Shown in pieces: positions 25,781 to 37,025 of a stretch of 64,000 bases of DNA. A program made the position numbers and the translations under genes. Below the pieces are notes generated by a model. It made no database searches. It saw nothing but the letters and a program-made list of their open reading frames with translations, and was not told where the DNA came from. Source of the DNA: Aquipseudomonas alcaligenes (GTDB taxonomy: Bacteria > Pseudomonadota > Gammaproteobacteria > Pseudomonadales > Pseudomonadaceae); NCBI RefSeq assembly GCF_003205495.1, contig NZ_QJRX01000006.1, positions 228,706 through 292,705 of the forward strand, in the 5' to 3' direction. Each line of letters starts with the position of its first letter. The first letter of the stretch is position 1.

Positions 25781-26533
25781 TCAGTAGATGCTGAACGGGA
25801 AGTACTTGTCGTTGATCTTCTTGTAGGTGCCGTCTTCGACGATGGCCTTCAGCGCGGTGTTCAGCTTCTCGCGCAGCGGATCGCCCTTGCGCACGGCGAT
25901 GGCGATCTTGTCGTTGTCGAACACCGGCTCGCCCTTGAACTCGAAGTCCTTGCCGGCATCGCTCTTCAGCCATTCCCAGTTGACGAACTTGTCGGCCAGC
26001 ACGCCGTCGAGGCGGCCCGAGGACAGGTCGAGGTAGGCGTTTTCCTGGGTGTCGTACAGCTTGATCTCGACGGTGTCGGCCAGGTTGTCTTCCAGCCAGG
26101 TGCCGGCGATGGTGGCGCGCTGGGCACCGATCACCTTGCCTTTCAGGCTGGCCTTGTCGGTCTTGAAGTCGCCGCTCTTAGGTGCGATGAACTGCAGCTT
26201 GTTGGTGTAGTAGGGCTCGGTGAAATCGACCGCCTGCTTGCGCTCCTCGGTGATCGACATGGAGGCGGCGAGGAAGTCGAACTTCTTGGCGTTCAGGGCC
26301 GGGATGATGCCGTCCCAGTCGGAGGTGACCACTTCGCACTCGGCGCCCATCTTGGCGCACAGGGCCTGGGCGATCTCGACGTCGAAGCCGCCGACCTGGC
26401 CGCTGGCGTCGATCAGGTTGAAGGGCGGGTAGGCGCCTTCGGTGCCGATCTTCAGCTTGTCCGCGGCGACTGCCTGGGTGCCGAAGGCCAGGGTGGCGAC
26501 GGCGGCCAGCAGGATCTTCTTATAGTTCTGCAT
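25781..26533 (-). CDS. periplasmic basic-amino-acid-binding protein (HisJ/AotJ type)
   Basis: The 250-residue binding protein has a signal peptide (GTQAVAA) and mature start DKLKIGTEGAYPPFNLIDAS, then GGFDVEIAQALCAKMGAECE. This is the Lys/Arg/Orn/His cluster of family 3 binding proteins. Asp in DWDGIIPAL and the segment FTEPYYTNKLQFIAPKSG help form the ligand site. It delivers arginine, ornithine, histidine or a close relative to the two permeases. Exact specificity needs a test. It lies 16 nt after the ATPase gene. Confidence 0.92.
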   Translation of the reverse strand: MQNYKKILLAAVATLAFGTQAVAADKLKIGTEGAYPPFNLIDASGQVGGFDVEIAQALCAKMGAECEVVTSDWDGIIPALNAKKFDFLAASMSITEERKQAVDFTEPYYTNKLQFIAPKSGDFKTDKASLKGKVIGAQRATIAGTWLEDNLADTVEIKLYDTQENAYLDLSSGRLDGVLADKFVNWEWLKSDAGKDFEFKGEPVFDNDKIAIAVRKGDPLREKLNTALKAIVEDGTYKKINDKYFPFSIY

Positions 26534-26549
26534 GCGTGATTGCTCCGTT

Positions 26550-27323
26550 TCAGTGATTGCTGGACATGAATTGTTTACAGCGTGCCGATTGCGGGTTGGT
26601 GAAGACCTGCTCGGGCGGCCCTTGCTCTTCCACCAGGCCCTGGTGGAGGAAAACCACTTCGCTGGACACCTGCCGGGCGAAATTCATCTCGTGGGTGACC
26701 AGCAGCATGGTGCGACCTTCCTCGGCCAGCGCGCGGATCACATTAAGCACTTCCTGTACCATTTCCGGGTCGAGGGCCGAAGTCGGCTCGTCGAACAGTA
26801 TCACCTTGGGCTGCATGGCCAGGGTGCGGGCGATGGCGGCACGCTGCTGCTGGCCGCCGGAAAGCTGGTTGGGGTAGGCGTGGCGCTTGTCGGCGATGCC
26901 GACCTTGGCCAGCAGCGCCTCGGCCACCTCGATGGCCTCGGCCTTGCTCTGGCCGAGCACGCGGCGCGGTGCCTCGATGATGTTGTCGAGCACGCTCATG
27001 TGCGGCCACAGGTTGAAATTCTGGAAGACGAAGCCGATCTCGCTGCGCAGGCGGTTGATCTGCCGGTTGTCGGCGGCGACCAGGTCGCCGTTCTTCGCCG
27101 CCTTCAGCTTGAGTTCCTCGCCGGCGACGAAGATCTGCCCCTGGTGCGGGTTTTCCAGCAGGTTGATGCAGCGCAGGAAGGTCGACTTGCCCGAGCCCGA
27201 GGAACCGAGGATGGAGATCACGTCGCCGTCGCGGGCGGTCAGCGAGATGCCCTTGAGCACTTCAAGGTCGCCGTAGCGTTTGTGCAGATTGCGGATTTCC
27301 AGCGCGGGCGTTGCCTCGGCCAT
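26550..27323 (-). CDS. amino acid ABC transporter ATP-binding protein (HisP type)
   Basis: ATPase of 257 residues. Walker A is GSSGSGKST, the Q-loop is in IGFVFQNFNLWPHMSVLDNI, the ABC signature is LSGGQQQRAAIAR, Walker B is VILFDEPTSALDPE and the switch His is in LLVTHEMNFARQVSS. The N-terminal LEIRNLHKRYGDLEVLKGIS is typical of HisP/GlnQ. It powers import by the permeases encoded downstream. The start at 27323 follows AGGACCCCCC, and no longer start is needed. It is first in its operon; the promoter is not obvious in the 392-nt gap upstream. Confidence 0.93.
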   Translation of the reverse strand: MAEATPALEIRNLHKRYGDLEVLKGISLTARDGDVISILGSSGSGKSTFLRCINLLENPHQGQIFVAGEELKLKAAKNGDLVAADNRQINRLRSEIGFVFQNFNLWPHMSVLDNIIEAPRRVLGQSKAEAIEVAEALLAKVGIADKRHAYPNQLSGGQQQRAAIARTLAMQPKVILFDEPTSALDPEMVQEVLNVIRALAEEGRTMLLVTHEMNFARQVSSEVVFLHQGLVEEQGPPEQVFTNPQSARCKQFMSSNH

Positions 27324-27546
27324 GGGGGGTCCTCTTGGTTGCGGATGCGCTCCGGCTGCTGGCCGCCTTCCTAGCGTGCGGCTGAACCTAGCATAGCGTT
27401 TGCGGCAGCGCCAAGCCGGCTGCCGCCGCGGCCGGCGCCGGTTGCCGCCGGTTGTCGCATCATGACAGTTGCGTGTCGCGCCCAAACAAAAAATTGCCTG
27501 GCGCACTCCTGAGCGCGGCGTGCGGCGGCCCGCAGGTGGAGATAAA

Positions 27547-27575
27547 AAGCCCGATCCATGGATCGGGCTTGGGCA
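27547..27575 (-). terminator. orphan minus-strand terminator upstream of hisP-like operon
   Basis: The perfect palindrome AAGCCCGATCCATGGATCGG plus GCTT is followed on the minus strand by TTTAT, a textbook terminator. No minus-strand gene precedes it (27575-27715 is non-coding). The remainder of the 392-nt gap (27324-27715) shows no gene; its right end must hold the promoter of the plus-strand cyclase gene. Confidence 0.75.
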
Positions 27576-27715
27576 GTGCAGCCGGTGCGGCGAATGGGCG
27601 CGGAGTTTACTGGAGCGACCCGGCGCGGTGAAGTGGCGCCGGGCCACCAGTCTGCTAGAGTCGGCCTGCTCCCCAGGGGATCGGGTCGAGCCAGGCCACT
27701 TTCCCGGAGTTCTTC

Positions 27716-29557
27716 ATGGCGCAGTCGCAGCAGTCACCCAGGGCGTTTCGTACCAGTCTGTGGCTGCTTTGCGTCCTGGTTGTGCTGCTGGTGCCGCTGC
27801 TGCACCTGTGGGCGCCGGTGCAGCACTGGAGCAACGCCCACGGCGACTGGCTGATCCGCCAGCGCGCCACGCAACAGGCGCCCGACCCGCGCATCGTGGT
27901 CATCGACATCGACGACACCAGCCTGCAGGCGCTGGCCGGCGAGGCCGGCAAATGGCCCTGGCCGCGCGCGCTGCACGCCGAGCTGCTCGAACACCTGCTG
28001 GCGCAGCAGGCCGAGGCGGTGGTGTTCGATGTGCTGTTCAGCGAGGCCGACCGCTTCCATCCCGACGCCGATGCCTATTTCGGCGAGGTGCTGGCGAGCA
28101 GCGAGCGGGTCTACCTGGCGGCCCTGCAGCAGCAGGCCGTCGACCCGGCCAAGGCGCCGCTGCTCGCCGACTACCCACCGACCACCGGCCTGCTGCCCGG
28201 CCGCGACCGCCAGCAGCGCGGCGTGCTGCTGCTGCCCTGGGCCGTGGCGCCGCAGAGCTGGAAGGTCGGCACCATCAACTTCAGCCCGGACGCCGATGGC
28301 GTCGGCCGGCGCTACGACATTCATCGTCGCATCGGCGACTGGCGCATGCCCTCGCTGCCGGCGCGGGTAGCCCAGGATCGCGGTGTGGCGCTGCCGGATG
28401 CCGCCAGCTTCCTGCTCGACTGGCGCAGCGCCGCGCGCGTGCCCTATCCGCGTGCCCCCTTCGCCGCCGCCCTGGCCCAGGCGCGCGGCGAGGCCGGCGC
28501 GCTGGCAGCCGACTACTTCGCCGGCAAGATCGTGGTGATCGGCACCACCGCCGCCGGCCTCTACGACCTGCGGCGTACGCCGCTGGACGATCTCTACCCG
28601 GCGGTGTTCATCCTCGCCACCGCCATCGACAACCTGCTCAACCAGCAGCAGCTGCAGATGGTGCCGGCCTGGGCCATGGCGCTGTTCGGCGTCGCCCTGC
28701 TGCTCGCCCTGCAGCTTGTGCTGCTGCGCGAGCGCCTGCTGGCCGCCAGCCTGCTGACCCTGGGCGCCAGCCTGGTGCTGCTGCTCGGTGCCTATCTCCT
28801 GATCCTGCAGGGCGTGTTGCTGCCGGTGCTGCCCAGCCTGCTGGCGCTGTGGCTGCTGCTGGCCCTGGCCCTGGCGGTGTTCTACCGCCGGCGCCGGCAG
28901 CAGCTGGCCAACACCATCAGCCTGTTCAGCCGCTTCCTCGACCCGCAGGTGGTGGCCCAGCTGGTCGCCCGCGAAGACCCGCAGGCACTGCTGGCCAGCC
29001 GCGAGTGCCAGCTCACCGTGCTGTTTTCCGACATCCGCAACTTCACCAGCATGTCCGAGCGACACAGCGCTCAGGAGATCATGCAGATCCTGGAGAACTA
29101 CTTCGCCGGCCAGGTGGACGTGCTGTTCAGGCACCACGCGACCCTCGACAAGTTCATCGGTGACGCCATCATGGCCTTCTGGGGCGCGCCGCAGGACAAC
29201 CCCAACCAGGCGGTGGACGCGGTCAACGCGGCGCTGGAGATGATCGACAACGTCGAACGCTACCGGCGCGACTTCGACCACCCGGATTTCGACATCGGCA
29301 TCGGCCTGCACAGCGGTCCGGCGGTGGTCGGCATGGTCGGGACCAGCAAGCGCTACGACTACACTGCAATAGGCGATACGGTGAACCTAGCCAGCCGCAT
29401 CGAGGGGCTGACCAAGGGGCGTGCGCGCCTGCTGGTGTCGGCCGCGACCATGCAGGCCTGCGGCGATGCTTTCGACTTCGTGCCCCACGGCGATTTCCAG
29501 GTGAAAGGCCGCGTCGAGCCGGTGACCCTCTTCGAACCCAGGAGAAAGACCTCATGA
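27716..29557 (+). CDS. CHASE2-domain class III adenylate cyclase
   Basis: The product is a 613-residue membrane protein. A first helix lies at about residues 14-32, and an extracytoplasmic CHASE2 sensor domain (PDPRIVVIDIDDTSLQAL ... WPWPRALHAELLEHLL) runs to about residue 310. Three closely spaced helices follow (about 318-390), then a cytoplasmic class III cyclase domain. Catalytic features are metal-binding Asp439 (FSDIRNFTS) and Asp483 (DKFIGDAIMAFWG), Lys479 and Thr550 for adenine selection, and Asn557 plus Arg561 (TVNLASRIEG). All are present, so cAMP synthesis is expected. The signal sensed is unknown. Its stop overlaps the next gene (ATGA), forming a cyclase-SH3-M48 operon. Confidence 0.93.
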   Translation: MAQSQQSPRAFRTSLWLLCVLVVLLVPLLHLWAPVQHWSNAHGDWLIRQRATQQAPDPRIVVIDIDDTSLQALAGEAGKWPWPRALHAELLEHLLAQQAEAVVFDVLFSEADRFHPDADAYFGEVLASSERVYLAALQQQAVDPAKAPLLADYPPTTGLLPGRDRQQRGVLLLPWAVAPQSWKVGTINFSPDADGVGRRYDIHRRIGDWRMPSLPARVAQDRGVALPDAASFLLDWRSAARVPYPRAPFAAALAQARGEAGALAADYFAGKIVVIGTTAAGLYDLRRTPLDDLYPAVFILATAIDNLLNQQQLQMVPAWAMALFGVALLLALQLVLLRERLLAASLLTLGASLVLLLGAYLLILQGVLLPVLPSLLALWLLLALALAVFYRRRRQQLANTISLFSRFLDPQVVAQLVAREDPQALLASRECQLTVLFSDIRNFTSMSERHSAQEIMQILENYFAGQVDVLFRHHATLDKFIGDAIMAFWGAPQDNPNQAVDAVNAALEMIDNVERYRRDFDHPDFDIGIGLHSGPAVVGMVGTSKRYDYTAIGDTVNLASRIEGLTKGRARLLVSAATMQACGDAFDFVPHGDFQVKGRVEPVTLFEPRRKTS

Positions 29558-30054
29558 GAAGTACCCTTTGCGCCGCCCTGCTGATCCTGGCGGGCTGGCT
29601 GGGCAGCGCCGTGGCGCTGGCCGAAGTGCGCGGCGCTGTCACGGTCGAGGCCACCGCCCTGCGCGAGAGCCCCGCTGCCGCGGCTGCCGTGCTGCAGCAG
29701 CTGCCGGCGCAGAGCCGCCTGGCCATCCTCAAGCGCCAGGGCGGCTGGTATCAGGTACAGACCGCCGCCGGCCAGCAGGGTTGGGTGGCGCTGCTGGCGG
29801 TGCGCTTCGACAAGGCCGCCGGGGCCAGGGGCGGCAGCATCGGCGCGCTGCTCGAAGGCAGTACCGCGGTGGAGCCGGCCAGTGGCGTGGCCACCGGTGT
29901 GCGTGGCATCAGCGACGATCAGGTCGGTGGTGGCGGCGGCTCCGGCAGCCTGTCCCTGCAGCAGCTCGACCGCTACGCGGTGACCCCGGGCAGCGCCCGT
30001 GCCTTCGCCCAGCAGGGTGGCCTGCGCAGCCAGACCATCGCCTATCCCCAGTGA
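29554..30054 (+). CDS. exported SH3-domain protein
   Basis: The 166-residue protein has a signal peptide (cleavage near VALA) and one bacterial SH3-type domain: VTVEATALRESPAAAAAVLQQLP is the opening, given in part as ATALRESPAAAAAVLQQL, then RQGGWYQVQTAAGQQGWV. A glycine/serine-rich linker (VGGGGGSGS) and a short C-terminal helix follow. Such domains often bind peptidoglycan or proteins in the periplasm. It is translationally coupled to the CHASE2 cyclase gene and followed 14 nt later by an M48 lipoprotein gene, so a role with the cyclase's periplasmic sensor is a reasonable guess. Confidence 0.82.
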   Translation: MRSTLCAALLILAGWLGSAVALAEVRGAVTVEATALRESPAAAAAVLQQLPAQSRLAILKRQGGWYQVQTAAGQQGWVALLAVRFDKAAGARGGSIGALLEGSTAVEPASGVATGVRGISDDQVGGGGGSGSLSLQQLDRYAVTPGSARAFAQQGGLRSQTIAYPQ

Positions 30055-30068
30055 GCCGGAGCCGAGCC

Positions 30069-30968
30069 ATGCACAAGATTCTTTGCCGTACCGCCCTGCT
30101 CGCTGCCCTCTGCGCCGCGCTGCCCGCCTGCGAAAGCCTACAGGTTCTCGAAGGCGTGCAGATCCAGGGGGTCGACCTGTCGCCGCTGGCCAGTGCCGGG
30201 CGCAACCTCGGCGAGCTGGGGGAGAAGAGCCAGGACGAGGAACTGGTGATCGGCGCCAGCACCGCCGAACTGCTGCTCAAGCAGGCCCGCCTGCTCGATG
30301 CACCTGCCCTTCAGGCCTACGTCAACCAGGTCGGCCGCTGGGTCGCCCTGCACAGCGAGCGGCCCGACCTGCCGTGGCGTTTCGGCGTGCTCGACAGCAG
30401 CGTGGTCGGCGCCTACGCGGCGCCTGGCGGCTATGTGTTCATCACCAGCGGCATGCTCGCGCAGATGGACAGCGAGGCCGAGCTGGCCGGTGTGCTGGCC
30501 CACGAGGTGGCGCACGTGGTGCAGCGGCACCACCTGGCGGCGATCAAGCAGAAGGCCGGCGCCGGGCTGCTCACCGACCTGTCGCGGCTGGCCCTGCAGG
30601 CCAGCCAGGCCGGCTCCAGTGCACCGGCCCCTGGCACGAGCGTCTCCACCCAGCAGTTCGACCAGCTGGTGACCAACCTCTATACCCGTGGCCTGGATCG
30701 TGGCGACGAGTACGAGGCAGACCAGATGGGCGCGGTGATCGCCGCTCGCGCCGGCTACGATCCCTATGGCCTGGCCACCGTGCTGCAGGGCATCGGCACC
30801 ATGAAACAGGACGATGCGACCCTGGTGACCTTCCTCAAGGTGCACCCGAACATCGGCGATCGCCTGACCCGCCTGGAGCCCACCTACCAGTACCTGGACC
30901 AGGCGGCCGCCGGTGGCAGCCAGCAGACCCTGGACCAGCGCTACCAGAAGGCACTGTCGGCCAAGTAA
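30069..30968 (+). CDS. M48-family metallopeptidase lipoprotein
   Basis: The 299-residue predicted lipoprotein has a signal peptide with lipobox LPAC (Cys21), then an M48 peptidase domain with zinc site HEVAHVVQRHH near residue 145 and the third ligand Glu in DRGDEYEADQMG. The preceding segment GAYAAPGGYVFITSGML is the usual M48 lead-in. It resembles LoiP/YcaL- or BepA-like periplasmic proteases that act on outer-membrane proteins, but lacks BepA's TPR tail. It is the third gene of the cyclase operon; the conserved arrangement suggests envelope quality control linked to cAMP signalling (inference). Confidence 0.87.
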   Translation: MHKILCRTALLAALCAALPACESLQVLEGVQIQGVDLSPLASAGRNLGELGEKSQDEELVIGASTAELLLKQARLLDAPALQAYVNQVGRWVALHSERPDLPWRFGVLDSSVVGAYAAPGGYVFITSGMLAQMDSEAELAGVLAHEVAHVVQRHHLAAIKQKAGAGLLTDLSRLALQASQAGSSAPAPGTSVSTQQFDQLVTNLYTRGLDRGDEYEADQMGAVIAARAGYDPYGLATVLQGIGTMKQDDATLVTFLKVHPNIGDRLTRLEPTYQYLDQAAAGGSQQTLDQRYQKALSAK

Positions 30969-30985
30969 GGCATCGGGCGGGGCGC

Positions 30986-31006
30986 GGGGCGGCTGCGCGC
31001 CGCCCC
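30986..31006. terminator. probable terminator between convergent genes
   Basis: The 8-bp stem GGGGCGGC/GCCGCCCC with loop TGCGC is followed by TTGTGCTT. It lies between the M48 gene and the convergent HD-GYP gene. The T-run is weak. Confidence 0.5.
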
Positions 31007-31013
31007 TTGTGCT

Positions 31014-32960
<1,947 letters not shown>

Positions 32961-33049
32961 CAGGGGATACCCGGGGCCGATTGGACTGCGCTCGGCTGAG
33001 TATTGCACCGCTGCTGGGGGGCTTCCACAAAGGCGGGAGGCGGAAAGCA

Positions 33050-33076
33050 GAAAGCCCGCCATGGAGGCGGGCTTTC
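33050..33076 (-). terminator. intrinsic terminator after tRNA-Phe
   Basis: The inverted repeat GAAAGCCCGCC/GGCGGGCTTTC with loop ATGGA lies 8 nt past the tRNA 3' end. The T-run on the minus strand is short (TTTC). Confidence 0.8.
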
Positions 33077-33083
33077 GGAGTTT

Positions 33084-33159
33084 TGGTGCCCAGGGACGGA
33101 ATCGAACCGCCGACACGGGGATTTTCAATCCCCTGCTCTACCGACTGAGCTACCTGGGC
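33084..33159 (-). tRNA. tRNA-Phe (anticodon GAA)
   Basis: This 76-nt cloverleaf is on the minus strand. The acceptor arm is GCCCAGG/CCTGGGC with encoded CCA, the D arm is GCTCAGTCGGTAGAGC, the anticodon stem-loop is GGGGATTGAAAATCCCC with anticodon GAA (Phe), and the T arm is GGTTCGATTCC. Confidence 0.97.
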
Positions 33160-33170
33160 AACGGGGCGCC

Positions 33171-33199
33171 ATTAAACGGATTTGGCTTTGCAGTGTCAA
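33171..33199 (-). promoter_or_regulatory. strong sigma-70 promoter of tRNA-Phe
   Basis: On the minus strand there is a perfect TTGACA, a 17-nt spacer and TTTAAT, then the GC-rich discriminator GGCGCCCCG before the tRNA. The same GGCGCCCC block follows the tRNA-Thr -10 box. Confidence 0.88.
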
Positions 33200-33283
33200 G
33201 CGAGGGAATGAAAAAAATTTGAGCGTAGACGGGCGGTTACGAATTTTCGCGAGGCGGCGGGCGGTTTCCGTCCCGCCTTCGCA

Positions 33284-33556
33284 TCAGGCGCTCGGCGGCA
33301 CGTAGCCGTCGGCCTTGGCGTAGTCCTCGCCGGAGAGGAACTTGTCCATCTCGGCCTGGAGGAACTTGCGATCCTCGGCGTTCATCATGTTCAGCCGGCG
33401 CTCGTTGATCAGCATGGTCTGGTGTGCCTGCCACTCGTCCCAGGCCTTCTTCGACACGTTGTCGTAGATGTCCTGGCCCTTGGCGCCGGGGTAGGGCGGG
33501 CGGTCGAGGCCGGGCAGCTCTTCGTTGTACTTGCGGCAGTGGACGGTGCGGCTCAT
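33284..33556 (-). CDS. yggX: YggX-type Fe(II)-trafficking / oxidative protection protein
   Basis: The 90-residue protein matches YggX in length and sequence. It opens [20 protein letters not shown] with the single conserved Cys, then [20 protein letters not shown] and [19 protein letters not shown]. YggX is a small cytoplasmic protein that protects iron-sulfur clusters and iron pools from oxidation. Its ATG overlaps the mutY stop by 4 nt (ATGA), the conserved mutY-yggX pairing. MutY itself carries a 4Fe-4S cluster, which fits the pairing. The 124 nt to tRNA-Phe hold no further gene. Confidence 0.95.
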   Translation of the reverse strand: MSRTVHCRKYNEELPGLDRPPYPGAKGQDIYDNVSKKAWDEWQAHQTMLINERRLNMMNAEDRKFLQAEMDKFLSGEDYAKADGYVPPSA

Positions 33557-34620
33557 GAGGCTTCTCCTGCATTCAGTTCTTGCGCGGCTCGCTTGAGGAG
33601 CTTCTTCACCGGGGCGGCCAGGCCCAGGCGCGGCGGGGTGGCGAGGTTATACCAGAGCCAGTCGCCCTCGGCCACGGCATGGCTGGCCTGCTCGACGCGC
33701 ACCAGCCAGGGTTCGATGGCCAGCTGGAAGTGGCTGAAGGTGTGGGTCAGCCCAGCCAGCTCGCGCGGCTCGCCCAGGTGCAGGGCATGCTGGCGTGCCA
33801 GTTCGCCCAGGGCGTCGAGGTCGTCCAGTTCCGGCAGGCTCCACAAGCCGCCCCACAGACCGCTGGAGGGGCGGCGGTAGAGCAGGATGGCGCCCTCGGC
33901 GTTGGCCAGCAGCGGCATCAGCGTGCGTTTCTGCGGCAGCGCCTTGCGTGGCTTGGGTTCGGGGAAGTCGGTTTCACGGCCGAGCAGGTGGGCGCGGCAG
34001 CCGGCGCGCACCGGGCACAGCAGGCAGCTCGGCTTGCTGCGGGTGCACAGGGTGGCGCCCAGGTCCATCATCGCCTGGGTGTAGTGGTTGACCTGCTCGT
34101 GCGGGGTCAGATGCTCGGCCAGTTGCCACAGCTGCGCGGCCACCTTGGGCTCGCCTGGATAGCCCTGCTGGGCCTGGTAGCGGGCCAGCACGCGCTTGAC
34201 GTTGCCGTCGAGGATCGGCGCACGCAGGCCCATGCTCAGGCTGGCGATGGCGCCGGCGGTGGAGCGGCCGATGCCGGGCAGCTCGGCCAGTTGCTCGACC
34301 GAGCGCGGGAACTCGCCGCCATGCTGCTCCACCACCAGCTTGGCCGCCTTGTGCAGGTTGCGCGCGCGGGTGTAGTAGCCGAGGCCGGTCCACAGGTGCA
34401 GCACTTCGTCTTCGGGGGCGGCCGCCAGGGCTTCGACCGTTGGCAGGGCGTCCATGAAGCGGTCGAAGTAGCCGAGCACGGTGCTGACCTGGGTCTGCTG
34501 CAGCATGATCTCCGAGACCCATACCCGGTAGGGTGTGATGCCCTGTTGCCAGGGCAGGTCCTTGCGCCCGTGCTGGTCGTACCAGGCCAGCACGGCGCCA
34601 CTGAACTGCTCGGGGCTCAT
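33553..34620 (-). CDS. mutY: A/G-specific adenine DNA glycosylase
   Basis: Base-excision repair glycosylase of 355 residues that removes A mispaired with 8-oxoG. The catalytic Glu is in [15 protein letters not shown], the helix-hairpin-helix is [16 protein letters not shown], the catalytic Asp is in [13 protein letters not shown], and the iron-sulfur motif is C-x6-C-x2-C-x5-C ([17 protein letters not shown]). The C-terminal NUDIX-like domain ([20 protein letters not shown]) recognises 8-oxoG. It overlaps asmA upstream and yggX downstream by 4 nt each, so the three form one translationally coupled operon. Confidence 0.97.
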   Translation of the reverse strand: MSPEQFSGAVLAWYDQHGRKDLPWQQGITPYRVWVSEIMLQQTQVSTVLGYFDRFMDALPTVEALAAAPEDEVLHLWTGLGYYTRARNLHKAAKLVVEQHGGEFPRSVEQLAELPGIGRSTAGAIASLSMGLRAPILDGNVKRVLARYQAQQGYPGEPKVAAQLWQLAEHLTPHEQVNHYTQAMMDLGATLCTRSKPSCLLCPVRAGCRAHLLGRETDFPEPKPRKALPQKRTLMPLLANAEGAILLYRRPSSGLWGGLWSLPELDDLDALGELARQHALHLGEPRELAGLTHTFSHFQLAIEPWLVRVEQASHAVAEGDWLWYNLATPPRLGLAAPVKKLLKRAAQELNAGEAS

Positions 34621-36839
34621 CGGTTGAACAGGCCCTTGAGCGCGTCCTTCAGCTCGGGGCTGACCTTGTCGCCGAGCTTCTCCTCGATCTTCTCTTCCAG
34701 CTTGTTGCCGGCCAGCTTGGCGGCGACCTTGGTCATCCCGGCCTTGTCCAGGCGGCAGGCCTTGGCGCCCAGCTCCAGCGGGCCGCGGCAGAGCAGGGGC
34801 CACTCGATGCCGACGTAGCGCTCGTTGACCTGGCAGGCCGGGTCCGGCATGGCCGTCTTGTCGCCTTCGATGACGATGCCGACACGGTAGTCCATGCCCA
34901 GCACGCGCAGGTCGACATCGCCGTCGCCATTGACCGTCAGGCCGGGGATGCGCGCCTTGAGGTCGGGGTTGCTGGCCACGCCGTTGGTGAACTTCAGGTT
35001 GCCGTGCAGTTCCTCGAAGGGCGTGTCCTTGCCGCGCGGTTCGCCGGACAGCGACTTGCGGTTGAGGGTGGCGATGCCCTGGCACAGCTGCTGCTCCAGG
35101 TTGGCGTCGACCAGCACGCCGTTGCTCAGGCTGAAGTTGGCCTTGCCGTTCAGTCCGTCGATCCAGGCCTTCTGGCTGTTGCCCTGGGTGCGCAGGTCGG
35201 CGTTGAGATCCAACTGGCCGCGCAGTGGGGCTTTCTCGCCGCGGGACTCGATCAGCTTCTCCACGGGGATGCGCTTGAGCTGCTGGCTGGCGGTCAGCAG
35301 CGGAATGTTCGGGCGCGCATCGAGCTGCGATTGCATGGCGAACTCGCCGCCGTGCAGGTCGCCGCGCAGCTCCTTGAGCTCGAGCAGGCCGCCCTTGGCG
35401 GTCAGGGCCAGACGCGCGTCCTCGATCGGCAGCTTGCTCAGGGTCAGCTGGCCGAGGCCGAGAGTGGCCTGCAGGTCCAGCTTGCGCAGCTGCTCCAGCG
35501 GCAGTGCGGGGGCGCTGCTCCAGGCCTGCTGGGTGGGTGCGTTGGGCAGCGGGGTGGTGCCGCTCTTGCCGGCGGCGGCCACGGCCTGCTTGACCTCGTT
35601 CTGGCGTGCCTGGCCGGCGCTGGCGTCCTTGTCCTGCGGCGGCAGGTAGCGGTCGAGGTCGAGCTTGTCGCCCTTGAGCTGCAGGCGCAGGGCCTGCTGG
35701 GCGAAGTCGCTGACTGCCAGGCTGCCGGCGAAGCTGCTGTCATCCAGCTTGAGGGCCAGGTCGTTGAAGCTGAGGCTGCTCGGCGTGCCGGCCAGGCGCG
35801 CGGACATCTCGAAGCGGCTCAGGGTGCCGTTGTCGCGCATCGCCGGCAGGGCCACGCCTATGCCGTCGAGGAATTCGCGCAGGTTGAACTGCGCCAGCGA
35901 CAGGCTACCTTCCAGCTGGGCGGTCTTGTCCAGGTCGCGCAGCTTGAGTTCGCCGAGGGCACGCAGCTGGTTGGCGGACAGCTTGATGCCGGTCCACTCG
36001 GCCACCTGGGCCGACTGGTCGAGCAGCAGCTGGCCCTGGCTGGCGAAGGTCAGGGTCTTGCCATTGAGGGGCTCGCCCGAGGCCTCGCCGGCCAGCTTGA
36101 GGTCCTGCAGCTGGTAGCGCTTGAGCTCCGGCTCGAAGCGCAGCAGGCCCTGCAGCTCGGTCTTGGCGCGCAGCACCGGCTGGTTGCTGCCGAGGAAGGC
36201 CAGCAGCTTGACCGGGATATCGGCGCCCTCGCGGATGGCGCCGGTGGTCAGCTCGATGCCCTCGGCGCTGAACTGCTTGCCGCTCTTGGCGTCCTGATAG
36301 TCGATGCGCGAATTGCTGACGGTCAGGCTGTCGATATCCAGTTTGAGCGGCTGGCTGTCCTGCTGCGGCTCGCTGGCGCCGCTGTCGGCGGTCTGCGCGG
36401 CGGGCTGCGTCGTGGTGGTGCTGGCCTCGGCCTTGGCCGGCTTGCCGATGCCTTCCCAGTTGCCGCGGCCCTTGTCGTCGCGCTGCAGGGTCAGGTCGAG
36501 GCCGTCGACGCGGATGTCGCTCATCTGCACTTCGCGGCGCAGCAGCGGCAGCACGCGTACCGACAGGCCGAGCAGGCGCAGGTTGGCGAGGGGTTGGTCC
36601 GGGGTGTCGGCACTGGCCAGGGTGGCGTCGGTCAGCTCCAGGCCGAGCCAGGGGAACAGGCTCCAGCCGATGTCGCCCTTGAGCTGCAGCTCGAGGTTGG
36701 CCTTGTCGCGGGCCAGCTGCTGGATCTCGTCCTTGTAGTCGTTGGGATCGAACAGGTGGGTGAGGGCGAAGCCGAGGCCGATGACGATCAGCAGCAGGCC
36801 GAGCATTACCAGACCCAGGATTTTGCCGAAGGCTTTCAT
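34617..36839 (-). CDS. asmA: AsmA-family envelope protein
   Basis: The 740-residue protein has a single N-terminal membrane anchor ([20 protein letters not shown]) and a long periplasmic beta-rich region typical of AsmA. The opening signature is [20 protein letters not shown] and [20 protein letters not shown]. An alanine/threonine/glutamine-rich low-complexity insert ([20 protein letters not shown]) lies at about residues 133-160. AsmA-like proteins are thought to bridge the periplasm for phospholipid transport. Length and position before mutY match P. aeruginosa PA5146. The start at 36839 follows AAGGAC. Confidence 0.92.
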   Translation of the reverse strand: MKAFGKILGLVMLGLLLIVIGLGFALTHLFDPNDYKDEIQQLARDKANLELQLKGDIGWSLFPWLGLELTDATLASADTPDQPLANLRLLGLSVRVLPLLRREVQMSDIRVDGLDLTLQRDDKGRGNWEGIGKPAKAEASTTTTQPAAQTADSGASEPQQDSQPLKLDIDSLTVSNSRIDYQDAKSGKQFSAEGIELTTGAIREGADIPVKLLAFLGSNQPVLRAKTELQGLLRFEPELKRYQLQDLKLAGEASGEPLNGKTLTFASQGQLLLDQSAQVAEWTGIKLSANQLRALGELKLRDLDKTAQLEGSLSLAQFNLREFLDGIGVALPAMRDNGTLSRFEMSARLAGTPSSLSFNDLALKLDDSSFAGSLAVSDFAQQALRLQLKGDKLDLDRYLPPQDKDASAGQARQNEVKQAVAAAGKSGTTPLPNAPTQQAWSSAPALPLEQLRKLDLQATLGLGQLTLSKLPIEDARLALTAKGGLLELKELRGDLHGGEFAMQSQLDARPNIPLLTASQQLKRIPVEKLIESRGEKAPLRGQLDLNADLRTQGNSQKAWIDGLNGKANFSLSNGVLVDANLEQQLCQGIATLNRKSLSGEPRGKDTPFEELHGNLKFTNGVASNPDLKARIPGLTVNGDGDVDLRVLGMDYRVGIVIEGDKTAMPDPACQVNERYVGIEWPLLCRGPLELGAKACRLDKAGMTKVAAKLAGNKLEEKIEEKLGDKVSPELKDALKGLFNR

Positions 36840-36879
36840 GGACCAGTCCTTGTGTGGGAGTTCTTCTGTCAGGCGCGGG

Positions 36880-36885
36880 AGTATA
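36880..36885 (-). promoter_or_regulatory. possible -10 element for asmA
   Basis: On the minus strand, TATACT lies 41 nt before the asmA ATG. No good -35 was seen, so this is tentative. Confidence 0.35.
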
Positions 36886-36898
36886 ACGCCGCTGTGCT

Positions 36899-37015
36899 TC
36901 ACCGCGCGGTGGCGACCTGGTGGTCGTGCTGGCCGCCGGCAGGGGTTTGGATGGGCAAGTCGGCGCCCGGTTCCTTGGCGCCGGTGCCGATGATCAGGTC
37001 GGCCACTGCGTCCAT
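36899..37015 (-). CDS. possible 38-residue protein
   Basis: A short open frame reads MDAVADLIIGTGAKEPGADL and continues with 18 more residues rich in Gln/His, ending VATAR. AAGGAG sits 6 nt before the ATG, an unusually good ribosome-binding site for a chance frame. The frame lies between asmA and hsp20 in an otherwise empty 276-nt gap, and the Anr-like box is directly upstream (37026-37039). I do not recognise the sequence. It may be a real small protein divergently co-regulated with hsp20, or chance. Confidence 0.4.
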   Translation of the reverse strand: MDAVADLIIGTGAKEPGADLPIQTPAGGQHDHQVATAR

Positions 37016-37025
37016 GGGGGGCTCC

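Noticed and set aside
33237..33572. 111-codon minus-strand frame overlapping yggX
   Set aside because: Different frame from the clear YggX protein; arginine/proline-rich shadow.
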